Shown piece by piece: positions 9,923 to 19,858 of a DNA stretch of 64,000 nt. Positions within the stretch are counted from its first letter, which is position 1. Every line of letters starts with the position of its first letter. The position numbers were made by a program, and so were the translations under genes. The notes under the pieces were generated by a model. The model was not told where the DNA came from, searched no databases, and saw only the letters and a program-made list of their open reading frames with translations. The stretch comes from Fibrobacterota bacterium. GTDB lineage: Bacteria; Fibrobacterota; Chitinivibrionia; Chitinivibrionales; Chitinispirillaceae. Location of the stretch: NCBI GenBank assembly GCA_023459055.1, contig JAEWVR010000015.1:62001-126000 (forward strand), written 5' to 3'.

Positions 9923-10184
9923 ATTAGTAAAACGCCTTTCAGTAAATAGAGATCCTGTACAGGATATGTTTCTTTCGGTAAATATCATAATCCCGCTCAG
10001 TAAAATGTCAGTCAGTAAATGTCACATTGTCTATCAGGAAAAAGGGTCAACAGTTATTACAAAATATTTTTGTAAAAGTTGAATATAGGCTATGCAGGCA
10101 CTATATTTATCAAACAGGCACTAATTATCACATTACCTATCAGTTAAATGCCTCTCAGTAAACATTTAACTACATTTCAGTTAA
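9923..10184 (+). repeat. Cluster of degenerate TCAGTAAA repeats upstream of the GH43 gene
   Basis: The 360-base gap before the GH43 gene has no supportable ORF. It contains about nine near-copies of YTCAGTAAA: around 9925 (TTAGTAAAA), 9939 (TTCAGTAAA), 9975 (TTCGGTAAA), 9998 (CTCAGTAAA), 10012 (GTCAGTAAA), 10033 (ATCAGGAAA), 10139 (ATCAGTTAAA), 10155 (CTCAGTAAA) and 10176 (TTCAGTTAA). A longer imperfect repeat TCACATT(G/A)(T/C)CTATCAG occurs near 10022 and 10127, and CAGGCACTA occurs near 10095 and 10115. The copies are irregularly spaced. They could be operator sites for the hydrolase gene or the relic of a tandem repeat. Confidence 0.55.
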
Positions 10185-10198
10185 CAAGGAGGAGTATG

Positions 10199-12739
10199 AT
10201 GGTAAAAACATCATCAGCATACCGTAGCATTCTCATGCATACGGTGTTTCTGTCCATGGTCGTGCCGCAATGTATAGCCGCATTGCCGCATGATACACCT
10301 AAAAAAAAACCGGACAACCAAATTTCCCATAAGGAAAAACATGCGGTGTGTTCGCTGACTATTGACGCCGTAGGAAACGGGAACACATTCCCGCCTCCCG
10401 GTGTGTACAAGTTCAGGAAGGGAACAAAGGTTAGTGTAATCGCGCAGCCCAAAAACGGTTCGTTGTCCAGAGGGTGGTCAGGAGATCTTCATGGTATTAA
10501 GAACGGACCTCAAGCCGGTGAGGGGCATGGCAAAAAGAGTCTGTCCATTATCATGGATCAAAACAGGAGTATCACGGCACTTTTTACGCAGGCTCGCTGG
10601 CCACATGGTCCGGCATCAACCTACGATAACCCGGTACTTCCCGGAGATCACCCTGATATGAATATTTATAGTGAAGGGGGCGATTTTTATGTCGTCAGTT
10701 CGAACTTTGCTATGTTTCCAGCGCTTGAGATTCTTCATTCCACCGATCTGCTTCACTGGGAGCGTATCGCACGCGCGATTGATGCTTCTCAGCCGGCACT
10801 TGATGGACAACTCGGACCTGGTCAGGGTACCTGGGGTGCTTTCATTGTTAAGACTCCCCGCTGCTACCGGCTTTATTTCGCAATCAACGCAACACAATGG
10901 TTTGCTGAGGCAGAGAACCTAAGAGGACCATGGTCAGCACCAGTAAAGGTGACAAGTGTTCCGGTTTCTCCTGATGGCGGAGTGACTTTCTATGATCGCG
11001 GAACAGGTTCAGATAACTCCGTATTTATCGATTCTGATGGTACAACCTATATGGTTACCAAGAACGGACTCGGTAAGTGGGCTGGTGATACAGCTGTTAA
11101 GGATTTTGGGATGAACCGTCTGATCGCGATTGATTCGGTAACCGGTCAACTGATCCCGGAATCGATGATCAATCTTGATTTCGTCAACTTTGACAAAGAA
11201 AAGGGCGGTGGCGGTTCATTGACAGATCCTGACTGGGGACATTGGGCTGAAGGACCGACGATGGTGAAACGTGGTGAGTGGTATTACTATTTTGTCCAGA
11301 CACACACAGCCTGCACCGGAAAGATGAGCGCATGGGCATCAAAAGTGCTTGATGGAAATCCGCAGAACTGGAGCTGGCTCGGGTATCTGATGGGACCTGG
11401 AGATCCATACAATGGAACACAGCATCCAACTGCTCCATTTCAGATTGCTGATGGATCCTGGTGGGTATTTGCTCACTCATACGACTGTACCAATAATCTT
11501 AGTACTCCGGAGCAGCATGGTGAGTGGATGGGATTGGCACGTGAGGGCCTGCTTCACCAGGTTACCTGGGAGGATAGTACTGTAGAGGGACGGAGTATTC
11601 CGGTTCCACGGTTCACTACTGATAAAATGAATCTTCCGGCTCCTGCACTTGATCAGAGCCGTACGCCTTTCCTTATTCCAGTAAGTGATGGCTTCTCAAA
11701 ACCGGTACTTGGTCCAGCCTGGACTACCTATGGACGGAATATCGAAAAATTTTCTGTTACCGATCGTCCCGGATGGCTTCGTATCAAACCGGATACCGCT
11801 ACTGCATGGTTGTTGCAGAAAGAGGCATTACGCGCAACAGCTTCAGTGACAAAAGTTGATTTTGTTCCAACTAATAATGGTGATGCTGCAGGTATCTGTG
11901 TACGTAATGGTTTCTATGATGATACACAGCTTCTTAGCGGACCAACCTGGATTGAAGGTGAAGGACATCTTGTGGGAAGCTTCGATGTATCGGTTGCCCG
12001 TACTATGGATAATGGTAAAGATGTAATCCGTTTTGCATTCAGATCACGGACACCTGTAGCGACAGGTGGTAGTGGGAGTTACACTGAACTTGCTGAACCG
12101 GTTGTCATCAGTTATACAGTTGCTGCTCCTAGGATGAAAACAGTATGGCTGAAACTGGATCGAAATAACCATGTGGCTACAGGTTGGTACAGAACCGACC
12201 GCAGCGCATGGCAGCAGATCGGTGAACCGATCGATATCAGGTTGCTTGATAACAATTATGGTATGAGTAATGCCTGGATCGGCAATCAGGCAGGATTGTT
12301 TGCATCTGGCAAGAGTGCAGACTTTGATCAGTATACCTACCGTGATGGTTTCACGGAAATCCCGGCTACAGCTACAGATCAGCAGTCAGGAACAGTTGTT
12401 GTTGCCAGCGAAAGCAAAGGTAATGTGCTGGGAGAGCTGGAAAATGGTGATTGGGCACTCTATGGCAGCGTTGATCTTGGCAGCGGTGGAACGGTCACCA
12501 GATCGGTGCAGATCGAGGCATCGAGCGTTGGTGGCGGATATGTGGAAATATGGCTTGATCCTCTGGCACACGGTCCGCACTTCGGTCCATTCCGTATCGA
12601 TGATACGGGGGATTGGGAGAAGTGGAAAGTGTTTTCAGGCAGGATGAATGCTACCGGTACACATGATGTCTACCTGAAAGTGGTAGGTAAATTGGGCGAT
12701 AGTCTGATGCGTATTGCGTCACTTAAGTTCGCGCAGTAA
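10199..12739 (+). CDS. Secreted GH43 glycoside hydrolase with CBM6-like module
   Basis: A predicted hemicellulase of 846 residues (beta-xylosidase / arabinofuranosidase type). A signal peptide covers about residues 1-27. Then come a small repeat resembling the bacterial InlB-B type (about 50-130), a five-bladed GH43 propeller (about 140-485) beginning with NPVLPGDHPD (candidate base Asp153) and including a candidate acid Glu351 in WAEGP, a beta-sandwich of the kind that follows many GH43 domains (about 495-720), and a C-terminal CBM6-like domain (about 730-846). In-frame starts exist further upstream (10148, 10196); 10199 is chosen because AAGGAGG at 10186-10192 is 6 bases before it. It stands alone, followed by two hairpins. 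Family assignment is strong; substrate choice cannot be read from the sequence. Confidence 0.9.
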   Translation: MVKTSSAYRSILMHTVFLSMVVPQCIAALPHDTPKKKPDNQISHKEKHAVCSLTIDAVGNGNTFPPPGVYKFRKGTKVSVIAQPKNGSLSRGWSGDLHGIKNGPQAGEGHGKKSLSIIMDQNRSITALFTQARWPHGPASTYDNPVLPGDHPDMNIYSEGGDFYVVSSNFAMFPALEILHSTDLLHWERIARAIDASQPALDGQLGPGQGTWGAFIVKTPRCYRLYFAINATQWFAEAENLRGPWSAPVKVTSVPVSPDGGVTFYDRGTGSDNSVFIDSDGTTYMVTKNGLGKWAGDTAVKDFGMNRLIAIDSVTGQLIPESMINLDFVNFDKEKGGGGSLTDPDWGHWAEGPTMVKRGEWYYYFVQTHTACTGKMSAWASKVLDGNPQNWSWLGYLMGPGDPYNGTQHPTAPFQIADGSWWVFAHSYDCTNNLSTPEQHGEWMGLAREGLLHQVTWEDSTVEGRSIPVPRFTTDKMNLPAPALDQSRTPFLIPVSDGFSKPVLGPAWTTYGRNIEKFSVTDRPGWLRIKPDTATAWLLQKEALRATASVTKVDFVPTNNGDAAGICVRNGFYDDTQLLSGPTWIEGEGHLVGSFDVSVARTMDNGKDVIRFAFRSRTPVATGGSGSYTELAEPVVISYTVAAPRMKTVWLKLDRNNHVATGWYRTDRSAWQQIGEPIDIRLLDNNYGMSNAWIGNQAGLFASGKSADFDQYTYRDGFTEIPATATDQQSGTVVVASESKGNVLGELENGDWALYGSVDLGSGGTVTRSVQIEASSVGGGYVEIWLDPLAHGPHFGPFRIDDTGDWEKWKVFSGRMNATGTHDVYLKVVGKLGDSLMRIASLKFAQ

Positions 12740-12770
12740 GGCTAATGTATTATAGTAATAGAATTATTCT

Positions 12771-12843
12771 GTCTCCCGTCCTGGTGCGGGAGACTCTGAT
12801 TCTGTCACCTGAAGCGGAAATGCAAGTTTCCGCTTCTGTTTTT
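12771..12843 (+). terminator. Twin hairpins after the GH43 gene
   Basis: GTCTCCCG (12771-12778) pairs with CGGGAGAC (12787-12794). Then GAAGCGGAAA (12811-12820) pairs with TTTCCGCTTC (12827-12836) and is followed by TGTTTTT. The second has the form of an intrinsic terminator. Confidence 0.75.
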
Positions 12844-13004
12844 ACAGGCAAACTTTGAACTCACTCCGGTTTATCCATACTCTCCGTAATTCGCAAATGA
12901 GAATGCATTGAAATTGTAGATTCTATTTTCACAGACCAGTTATCCCGGTTGTATTTTATAAAACATAGTTTAATAAGCCTTATGCAGCCGGCTGGAGAAT
13001 AGAA

Positions 13005-16000
13005 TTGAAACGTTTTGCATATATCACCGCAATAGTATTGACAACACTGACTGTTTTGCTCTTTTGTACGGTATTGATCGGTGTCAACAGTAACTATGTT
13101 CATCAGACTGTAGTATCGCGTGTAAATACACTAATTCCGGGAACAATTACCGTTGGCACTATCCATATATCACTGCTTGCGATGAAACTTGAGATCAATG
13201 AGTTTGCAGTAGCTGATTCATCGGGCAGAAAACTAGCCGGATTTAAGCGGCTGCTTGTTGATATTTCTCCGGGCGCGCTTATACACCGTAAACTGATCAT
13301 TCAGGAAGCTCTGATTGATAATCCCCGGGCGATCCTTGACACTGATTCAGCCGGCCAGCTTACATTATTAAGCGCACTCATTAAACCGGATACAACACCA
13401 GCAGAAACTGTTAAAAAGCCACAGGGCACATCAAAACCGTTTCAGATTGAATTGCGTAAATTCAATATCAGTGGTGGTTCAACACTGTTTTCAGCACTTG
13501 ACGACAGTACAAAGATTCAGGTTCATGGGTTGTCGTTACATGTTGATGGCGAGACCGGTACGATGTCGGCAAATCTGGGAATTTCATCAGATTCAATAGC
13601 ACTTGAAAAATCGGGAAAAACAATCTGTCTGCGTGATTTTTCCCTTATGACAAAAGTGCGTAACATGAATGTTGACACAATGAGTCTGCAATTGCGAACA
13701 ACCGCTTCGTCATTGTCGCTGAGCGGCAATGCATCATCACTGACAAAAGATCCTTTTGTAAATATGACCCTTGCTGCGGAGCTGGCTCTTTCAGATATTC
13801 AGTCAATTGCACCTATTAAAGAAACGTTCAGTGGAACATCGCATATAGTAATGCATGTCAAGGGTGCTGTTGCAAATCCGGCAATGCAGCTTAAGGTTGT
13901 GTATGATGGTGGTGAAATCAGAGGATATCCGGTAAAGAACCTGATGCTTGACATGTCGCTCACAGACCGACTGATTGCGATCAAACCATTGCAGGTCAGA
14001 ACCCGGGATGGCAGTGTTGCTATTTCAGGCAATGTAGACATGAGAAATGTGTTCCCGGATGGTTTTCTCAAACCGGCTCAATCGTTTCAGATGATGAACT
14101 ACAATCTGGAACTATCGGCAAACGGCCTTGAGCTCAAAGGATTGGCAGGTGGAGTAGGTGGGGTGGCTGCGGCTTCTGTGACAATTAACGGAAAGGGAAT
14201 AAGTCCGGACTCTCTCACGGCAGACGGTGAAGTAGCTGTGAAGGTGAGTAAACTGCAACTTGACACATCAAAAGCATCTGTTGATGCCGCTCTTGCGTGT
14301 TCGTTATCAGTTGCTGATGGAACAGTCAATCTGAGAAAACTCGCCGGACAAACCGGCAGTACGGAATTTGATGTATCAGGAGTATACAGCTTGTCAAAAG
14401 AAACAATGGATGCCGCAATCAGGCTGACGGTGCCGGATTTTTATCAGCTTACGGAGTTTGCAGGCATTGACAGCGTTAATGGCCGCGCAGAGTTAAGCGT
14501 ACATGCATCCGGGGGATTGAAAGCACCGCAGGTGCAGGTCAGGTTGAATGCTGAAAACATTGCGACAAAACAAGTCCGTGCAGGGAATGTCAAGCTATCT
14601 GGTGAGCTGGACAAAAGCGGAGTTGCGCATGTACACGAATTGACATTTGACAATAATCAATCAACAATGAATATCACCGGTTCTGCTAAAGTACTTCGCA
14701 ATGGAAAACCGCTAAAACCTGAATCCGTTGTGTTTAATGCTTCCATTTCAACCGACAACATGGTTATTGAGGATTTTATTGACTCAATCAGAGGGGCGGT
14801 TGCTATCGATGCAAAGGTATCTGGTACAGTAAATAATCCCAAGGGACAAGTAAGGCTTGCAGTAAATGATCTGGACGCGGCAGGTCAGAATGTAAAGAAA
14901 ATCAGTCTTGACGCAGATATCAGTGATAAACGAATCAATATAAATCCTTTACATATTGCGCTGGTACCTGAAGAGGAGTTGCTGCTGCACGGATGGGTAT
15001 CAATGAAAGACTCCTTCAATCTCGGGGTGTCATCAAAAGGGATCAGATTGCAATCTGTCAATGCTGTTCACAGCGCAGATTCCACCATATCGGGAATTGT
15101 ACTAATGGATCTGACGGCATCCGGGACATATACTGATCCGCAGGCCAATGGAACCATTGGAATTAAAACGATCACGATGGGAAATCTTGCGTTTGATGAT
15201 ATCGGCCTGAATATTGATCTTCATGATCACAATGTCAGGTTGGAAGGAAAAGCACTTGGCGACATACAAGCTGCTTATAATATAAAAACAAAGGCATTCA
15301 GTACAGATTTGTTTATCAATAACATTCTGTTACAACCATTTCTTGCACTGTCCGGAATGAATCTTGATGGAGCTGTTACTGCTGCTGTAAAGGCATCCGG
15401 TAATGCAGATACACTGACAGGGGTAAAAGCGTCAGTAGATATTAAAAGTCTGACAATCGGCTATAACGGAACTGAAATGGTGAGAACCGACAACCTGAAT
15501 GCAACATTTGAGAATAACCGTTATTCGGTTCCAGATATGAAAATAAAGCTTGCAGATAATGGATACATTAATGGTCGGGCCGGTGGTCTTATTGAGGGAC
15601 CTCATGATATCGCTCTTGATGGAAATATACCGCTTTCCGTAGCACGTCATTTCTCTGATGATCTCCCGGATGTTATTGAGGGAAGTATTGGTATTGGTGC
15701 ATATTTACGGGGAATGGTAAAAGATCCGGATCTAAGTGCTCAGATAGAACTAAAAAATGTCGGGATGTCGTTACCATCATTATCTGAACCACTGCATTCA
15801 CTGAACGGGAAAATACGTGCGGATAAAAAATCTGTACGGATTGAGTCGCTTCAGGGGAAAATTGATAAAGGTACAATTCATGCGGCTGGAGAGATAAAAC
15901 TTGACAGCCTTAAATTGTCGGATTTAAATGCCGATATCAAACTAAATAATCTGCCGCTCAATCTGCCGGATATGCTTGACATGGTAGTAAGCGGTGATAT

Positions 16001-16898
16001 GCATATTGCAGGAAATCCTGATAAGGTGAATGTCACGGGAGATATTGCGCTGCTTGATGGGCTTTACTATCAGGATATTGTCATAAGTCCATTTTCAGGA
16101 ATGGGACAGCGTAAACGTAAAGTACAGACGCCTCCGCCGGAGAATACAACGCCCTATCTGAAGAATATGCATCTGGATGTCGGCATACAGGCACGCGTGC
16201 CATTTCGTGTCGATAATAATATGGCAGTGCTTGCAATTCTTCCTGATCTTCAGTTGATGGGTACGTTACAGGCTCCTGCGCTTGAGGGGAGGGCGGACGT
16301 TAAAGAGGGTACCATTACCTACCAGAAAAAAGTTTTTACCGTTGAAAAGGGTGTTGTTAATTTTGTAAATCCGTATGCGATAGAACCCGAGATTGAAATT
16401 AGCGGCACAATTCCTGTACGGGGATACATTATCCGGATTGAAATTTCCGGTACCCCCGAGGATCTTGTGTTCAGGCTTTCAAGTGATGGATCGGGGCTTG
16501 AAGATCAGGATCTGTTGTCGCTGCTTGTGCTGGGGAAGACGACAGCAGAGCTGCAAAATGATATTAAGGGCGGCGGGGACGGTATAAACAGTCAGCAGAT
16601 GCTAGCCTCTCTTGTTGCGTCAACATTCGGTGATGATATCAAAAAAGCGACTGGGCTTGACATCCTTGAAATTGAAACCGGTGATAATACAAACGGGAAT
16701 TCTGAACGGATTGCTGTTACGATGGGAAAACAGTTTACAAAAAGGTTTGGTACACGATATACCGTCGAATCGAATAAAGGGGAAGTTGTGCAGAGGGCTA
16801 CAGCAGAGTATAGAATTCTGCAGAATCTTAATATTGCCGGATTTCAGGATACAAAAGGAATTTTCGGTACTGAATTACAATTGATATGGGAGAAATAA
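13005..16898 (+). CDS. tamB: TamB-like translocation and assembly module inner-membrane protein (DUF490/AsmA-like)
   Basis: A 1297-residue protein with one N-terminal membrane helix (about residues 5-27) and then a long periplasmic stretch of repetitive short beta-strands, typical of AsmA/TamB proteins that span the periplasm as a groove for lipids or outer-membrane proteins. The final 300 or so residues match the TamB (DUF490) domain in style, including LEGRADVKEGTITY, PEIEISGTIP and the DQDLLSLLVLGKT segment, and end in a strand-rich tail. The start is TTG at 13005, 7 bases after GGAG. It precedes an Omp85 gene by 4 bases, the classic partner. TamB of Escherichia coli is of similar length (about 1260). 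I am confident of the family; the cargo is not evident. Confidence 0.88.
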   Translation: MKRFAYITAIVLTTLTVLLFCTVLIGVNSNYVHQTVVSRVNTLIPGTITVGTIHISLLAMKLEINEFAVADSSGRKLAGFKRLLVDISPGALIHRKLIIQEALIDNPRAILDTDSAGQLTLLSALIKPDTTPAETVKKPQGTSKPFQIELRKFNISGGSTLFSALDDSTKIQVHGLSLHVDGETGTMSANLGISSDSIALEKSGKTICLRDFSLMTKVRNMNVDTMSLQLRTTASSLSLSGNASSLTKDPFVNMTLAAELALSDIQSIAPIKETFSGTSHIVMHVKGAVANPAMQLKVVYDGGEIRGYPVKNLMLDMSLTDRLIAIKPLQVRTRDGSVAISGNVDMRNVFPDGFLKPAQSFQMMNYNLELSANGLELKGLAGGVGGVAAASVTINGKGISPDSLTADGEVAVKVSKLQLDTSKASVDAALACSLSVADGTVNLRKLAGQTGSTEFDVSGVYSLSKETMDAAIRLTVPDFYQLTEFAGIDSVNGRAELSVHASGGLKAPQVQVRLNAENIATKQVRAGNVKLSGELDKSGVAHVHELTFDNNQSTMNITGSAKVLRNGKPLKPESVVFNASISTDNMVIEDFIDSIRGAVAIDAKVSGTVNNPKGQVRLAVNDLDAAGQNVKKISLDADISDKRININPLHIALVPEEELLLHGWVSMKDSFNLGVSSKGIRLQSVNAVHSADSTISGIVLMDLTASGTYTDPQANGTIGIKTITMGNLAFDDIGLNIDLHDHNVRLEGKALGDIQAAYNIKTKAFSTDLFINNILLQPFLALSGMNLDGAVTAAVKASGNADTLTGVKASVDIKSLTIGYNGTEMVRTDNLNATFENNRYSVPDMKIKLADNGYINGRAGGLIEGPHDIALDGNIPLSVARHFSDDLPDVIEGSIGIGAYLRGMVKDPDLSAQIELKNVGMSLPSLSEPLHSLNGKIRADKKSVRIESLQGKIDKGTIHAAGEIKLDSLKLSDLNADIKLNNLPLNLPDMLDMVVSGDMHIAGNPDKVNVTGDIALLDGLYYQDIVISPFSGMGQRKRKVQTPPPENTTPYLKNMHLDVGIQARVPFRVDNNMAVLAILPDLQLMGTLQAPALEGRADVKEGTITYQKKVFTVEKGVVNFVNPYAIEPEIEISGTIPVRGYIIRIEISGTPEDLVFRLSSDGSGLEDQDLLSLLVLGKTTAELQNDIKGGGDGINSQQMLASLVASTFGDDIKKATGLDILEIETGDNTNGNSERIAVTMGKQFTKRFGTRYTVESNKGEVVQRATAEYRILQNLNIAGFQDTKGIFGTELQLIWEK

Positions 16899-16902
16899 CG
16901 AT

Positions 16903-19641
16903 ATGAAACGGATCTTATATCAGATGCTTATTCTCCTGTCAGCATGTACTGCCATTGTCAAGTCGCAGGATACATTGACTGATGTATCATGTCAAATAGT
17001 GACTGACACCCGTCATGCCGGTGAACTCAGGCAAATTGCTGAAAAGATCATAATGATTGACAGAACGCTACCGATGGACACTGCAGGAATAAAGGCCTCA
17101 CTTGATGCTCTAATGGTGTGCGGACTCTTTGCTGATGTCGGAGTTAAACAATCAGAGGGACAGATCCAGTTTATCCTGACACCGGCACAATATGTCCGCA
17201 GCATTCGTATACGGCATGAGCTTCCGCTGTTTGAAGATGATATTGAAAAGGCGATGAGTATCTCATCAGGTGATATTTTCCGACCCGATATTATTGAAGA
17301 GCAGGATTCGGTAATTTCTGATCTTTACAGAAGGAATGGCTTTATCTGCCCGAAGATTGATGTCGGGTCAGAACCTGATCGGTCAGGGGAGAACAGGATC
17401 ATTACTGTGCGTGTAAACGCCGGGAGTTATTACCGTTTGAAAACCCTTGACATTGATGGGAATCATGCGTTTTCAGATCTATGGCTAAAGCTTAAAATGA
17501 AATCCTGGCGTAATGATTTACTGCCCGGAAGTGCAGGCAGATCTATAGAATCTGTTATTACCAATGATATTAAGAAACTTGAAAAATATTACCGGTCAAA
17601 AGGGTTTGCAGATGTTACTGTAACCGATACGGTTATAAAGGATTCGCTGACACAATCTGTCAATGTTGCTGTCAGAATTGACGAAGGAGAACGATACAAG
17701 ATACGGTTCACGGATAACCGTGAGCGCGGATTCCGGAAAAGTGTTTTGCGAAAGAAAATCGTACTACCGAAAAGTACCAATCGTAATAATCAGGGTATAC
17801 GAAAATCGGTGACCGCACTTAAAAAACATATGCAGGATGCCGGTTTTTCTGATGCACAGGTAAAAGCACTTGACACAACTTTTAAAAAACGAAACTATGC
17901 AGAAAGAATTGTAACCTTTGATTGCCGTAGCGGAGACCGTACTACGGTATCGTCAATAACATTTACCGGCGTAACTGCTATTTCAGAAAAAGAATTACGG
18001 GATCAGATGCTTAATGTTGATAAAGGAAGTACATCGAAACGTGCCTTTAATCCATCAAAACTGGAAGAGGATGTTTTTGCACTGCAGATGCTGTACAGAT
18101 CCCGTGGGTTTCTAAACGCTGTGGTTACATCAAGTGTGTCGCAACAGGACAAGTCTGCTGCTATTACCATATCGGTAGATGAGGGCAGATGTACACATGT
18201 TGACAGTATTGCAATTGATACGATGCAAATCGGAAAGGAAACGGTCAGTAAAGCTGTTTCGGTTCATAAGGGGGATCCATACCGTATTGATCTGCTCAAA
18301 CGTGATGCCCGTATGATGCAGACAGTATTATCTGAACAGGGATTTCCTCATGCAGAGGTAACACCGGTTATGACCTTTAATAACGACAGCAGCGGTGTTG
18401 CCGTTGAATATGCGATCAGTAAAGGTCCTGCAGTGTATATGGGTGATGTCCGGTATGTCGGTGCATTTAACACGAAACCACGGGTGATGAATAAAGCACA
18501 AAAAGTGACCAGCGGTAAACCACTTTCCCTGAAAAGAATTGTCCAATCGCAAAAAGAACTCAGGGATCTCGGTCCGTTCAATTCTGTACGTTTCAGAACA
18601 ATCGGGTTACGGGAGAAACGGGATACGGTACATCTGTTTGTTGACGTAAGGGAAAAAAAGCCGTTTTATGGTAATCTGGGTGGCGGTTATCAGTCTGACA
18701 AGGGACCGTATATTCATTCAAAAGTGGGGAACCGGAATCTCTTTGGACTTAACAAAGAGGGATGGATTGATGGTGAACTGAGCAGCATTGGTGAGCGTGC
18801 CGAATTGGGATTTCTTGAACCGCGTCTTGGAGGGGCACGTATCAATGCGACAGTGCAGGTGTTTGGCGAGAAGGTATCAGAGCTCAATCAGGATTGGGGG
18901 ACAACAGCATATGGTGTGTCAGGGGGGCTTATAACCAGAGTCGGGCAAAACCTTGTGCTCGGGCTTGGTTCACTTTATGAACGCCGTAAACTGTACGTTG
19001 ATAACGATACCGTTAAGGTTGATACATCATTACTATCAACTGAAAAGCGTACGCGCAATATTCTTACCCTGACACCATCAGTGTCGTTTGACAGGAGAGA
19101 TGCATTTACACGCCCCCGTAAGGGAGTTTTAATAAATACGTCGGTTGACATTGCGAAAGGTCTTGAGTTTTCTGTTGACGATATACTACGGTTTCAGGCT
19201 GAAGCCAGAGGGTATTATACACTGTTTTCCCGTTTTACAATTGCTGCAGTTATACGGGGTGGATATTGTAAACCCTATGGTAACAATCACACGGTTCCCG
19301 CAAACAGGAAATTCTATCTGGGCGGAACAGGAGATCTCAGGGGCTTTGAAGAAAATATGTTTCATAGTGATTCAAGAGGCGCAAATACAGTACTGTTTGG
19401 AAGTACCGAGCTACGGATAGATCTTGGTTATAATCTGGAACTGCCACTGTTCTTTGATGCCGGACGGCTTGAGAATAGCATTGCGTCACTATCGTCACAT
19501 CAGATTCACTCATCTGCCGGCACAGGTATACGGTATATTACCCCGGTTGGTCCTGTTGGGTTACTTTACGGATGGAAAATAAATCAGAAAGCAGCAAAGA
19601 AACAGGGAATGTTTCATTTTTCACTGGGGTATACCTTTTAG
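16903..19641 (+). CDS. tamA: Omp85-family outer-membrane assembly protein (TamA/BamA type)
   Basis: A 912-residue protein with a signal peptide (about residues 1-21), a long periplasmic part with several POTRA-like units (for example near YRLKTLDIDGNHAF and SSITFTGVTAISEKEL), and a C-terminal beta-barrel from about residue 610. The barrel has the Omp85 loop-6 motif as LRGF (Arg813-Gly814-Phe815) and ends in FSLGYTF with a terminal Phe, the usual recognition signal of outer-membrane proteins. About 580 residues precede the barrel, room for more POTRA units than the three of enterobacterial TamA. The gene follows tamB by 4 bases, so one operon and TamA function are inferred from context. On sequence alone it could equally be called BamA. 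Confidence 0.85.
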   Translation: MKRILYQMLILLSACTAIVKSQDTLTDVSCQIVTDTRHAGELRQIAEKIIMIDRTLPMDTAGIKASLDALMVCGLFADVGVKQSEGQIQFILTPAQYVRSIRIRHELPLFEDDIEKAMSISSGDIFRPDIIEEQDSVISDLYRRNGFICPKIDVGSEPDRSGENRIITVRVNAGSYYRLKTLDIDGNHAFSDLWLKLKMKSWRNDLLPGSAGRSIESVITNDIKKLEKYYRSKGFADVTVTDTVIKDSLTQSVNVAVRIDEGERYKIRFTDNRERGFRKSVLRKKIVLPKSTNRNNQGIRKSVTALKKHMQDAGFSDAQVKALDTTFKKRNYAERIVTFDCRSGDRTTVSSITFTGVTAISEKELRDQMLNVDKGSTSKRAFNPSKLEEDVFALQMLYRSRGFLNAVVTSSVSQQDKSAAITISVDEGRCTHVDSIAIDTMQIGKETVSKAVSVHKGDPYRIDLLKRDARMMQTVLSEQGFPHAEVTPVMTFNNDSSGVAVEYAISKGPAVYMGDVRYVGAFNTKPRVMNKAQKVTSGKPLSLKRIVQSQKELRDLGPFNSVRFRTIGLREKRDTVHLFVDVREKKPFYGNLGGGYQSDKGPYIHSKVGNRNLFGLNKEGWIDGELSSIGERAELGFLEPRLGGARINATVQVFGEKVSELNQDWGTTAYGVSGGLITRVGQNLVLGLGSLYERRKLYVDNDTVKVDTSLLSTEKRTRNILTLTPSVSFDRRDAFTRPRKGVLINTSVDIAKGLEFSVDDILRFQAEARGYYTLFSRFTIAAVIRGGYCKPYGNNHTVPANRKFYLGGTGDLRGFEENMFHSDSRGANTVLFGSTELRIDLGYNLELPLFFDAGRLENSIASLSSHQIHSSAGTGIRYITPVGPVGLLYGWKINQKAAKKQGMFHFSLGYTF

Positions 19642-19655
19642 TAGTGATGTCACTG

Positions 19656-19858
19656 TCACGCTGCGATCTCGACCCGGTTGCGGCCTTTACTTTTTGCTTC
19701 ATACAGCGCCTTGTCGGCACGTTCGATAAGCTCGGTAATCTGTCTGTCTTCCTTACGAAAATGAGTAACACCAAAACTTACTGTTAATGCATTGGAAAAT
19801 TCTGTCGCGCGTTTAAGGTCCCATGCTGGAATTTTGTCAACGATGGTTACAAGCCATC
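19656..19858 (-). pseudogene. C-terminal remnant of a GGDEF gene
   Basis: Translation of the minus strand gives ALTVSFGVTHF, then LIERADKALYEAKSKGRN and a stop at 19656, which is the closing strand and helix of a GGDEF domain. The GGDEF loop itself is missing and the frame has no start; upstream sequence merges with the 3' end of the neighbouring nucleotidyltransferase gene. It differs in sequence from the relic at 9.4-9.8 kb, so the two are separate losses. Confidence 0.75.

Noticed and set aside
9923..10184. TCAGTAAA repeats as a CRISPR array
   Set aside because: The repeats are 8-10 bases, degenerate and irregularly spaced, with no uniform spacers and no cas gene.
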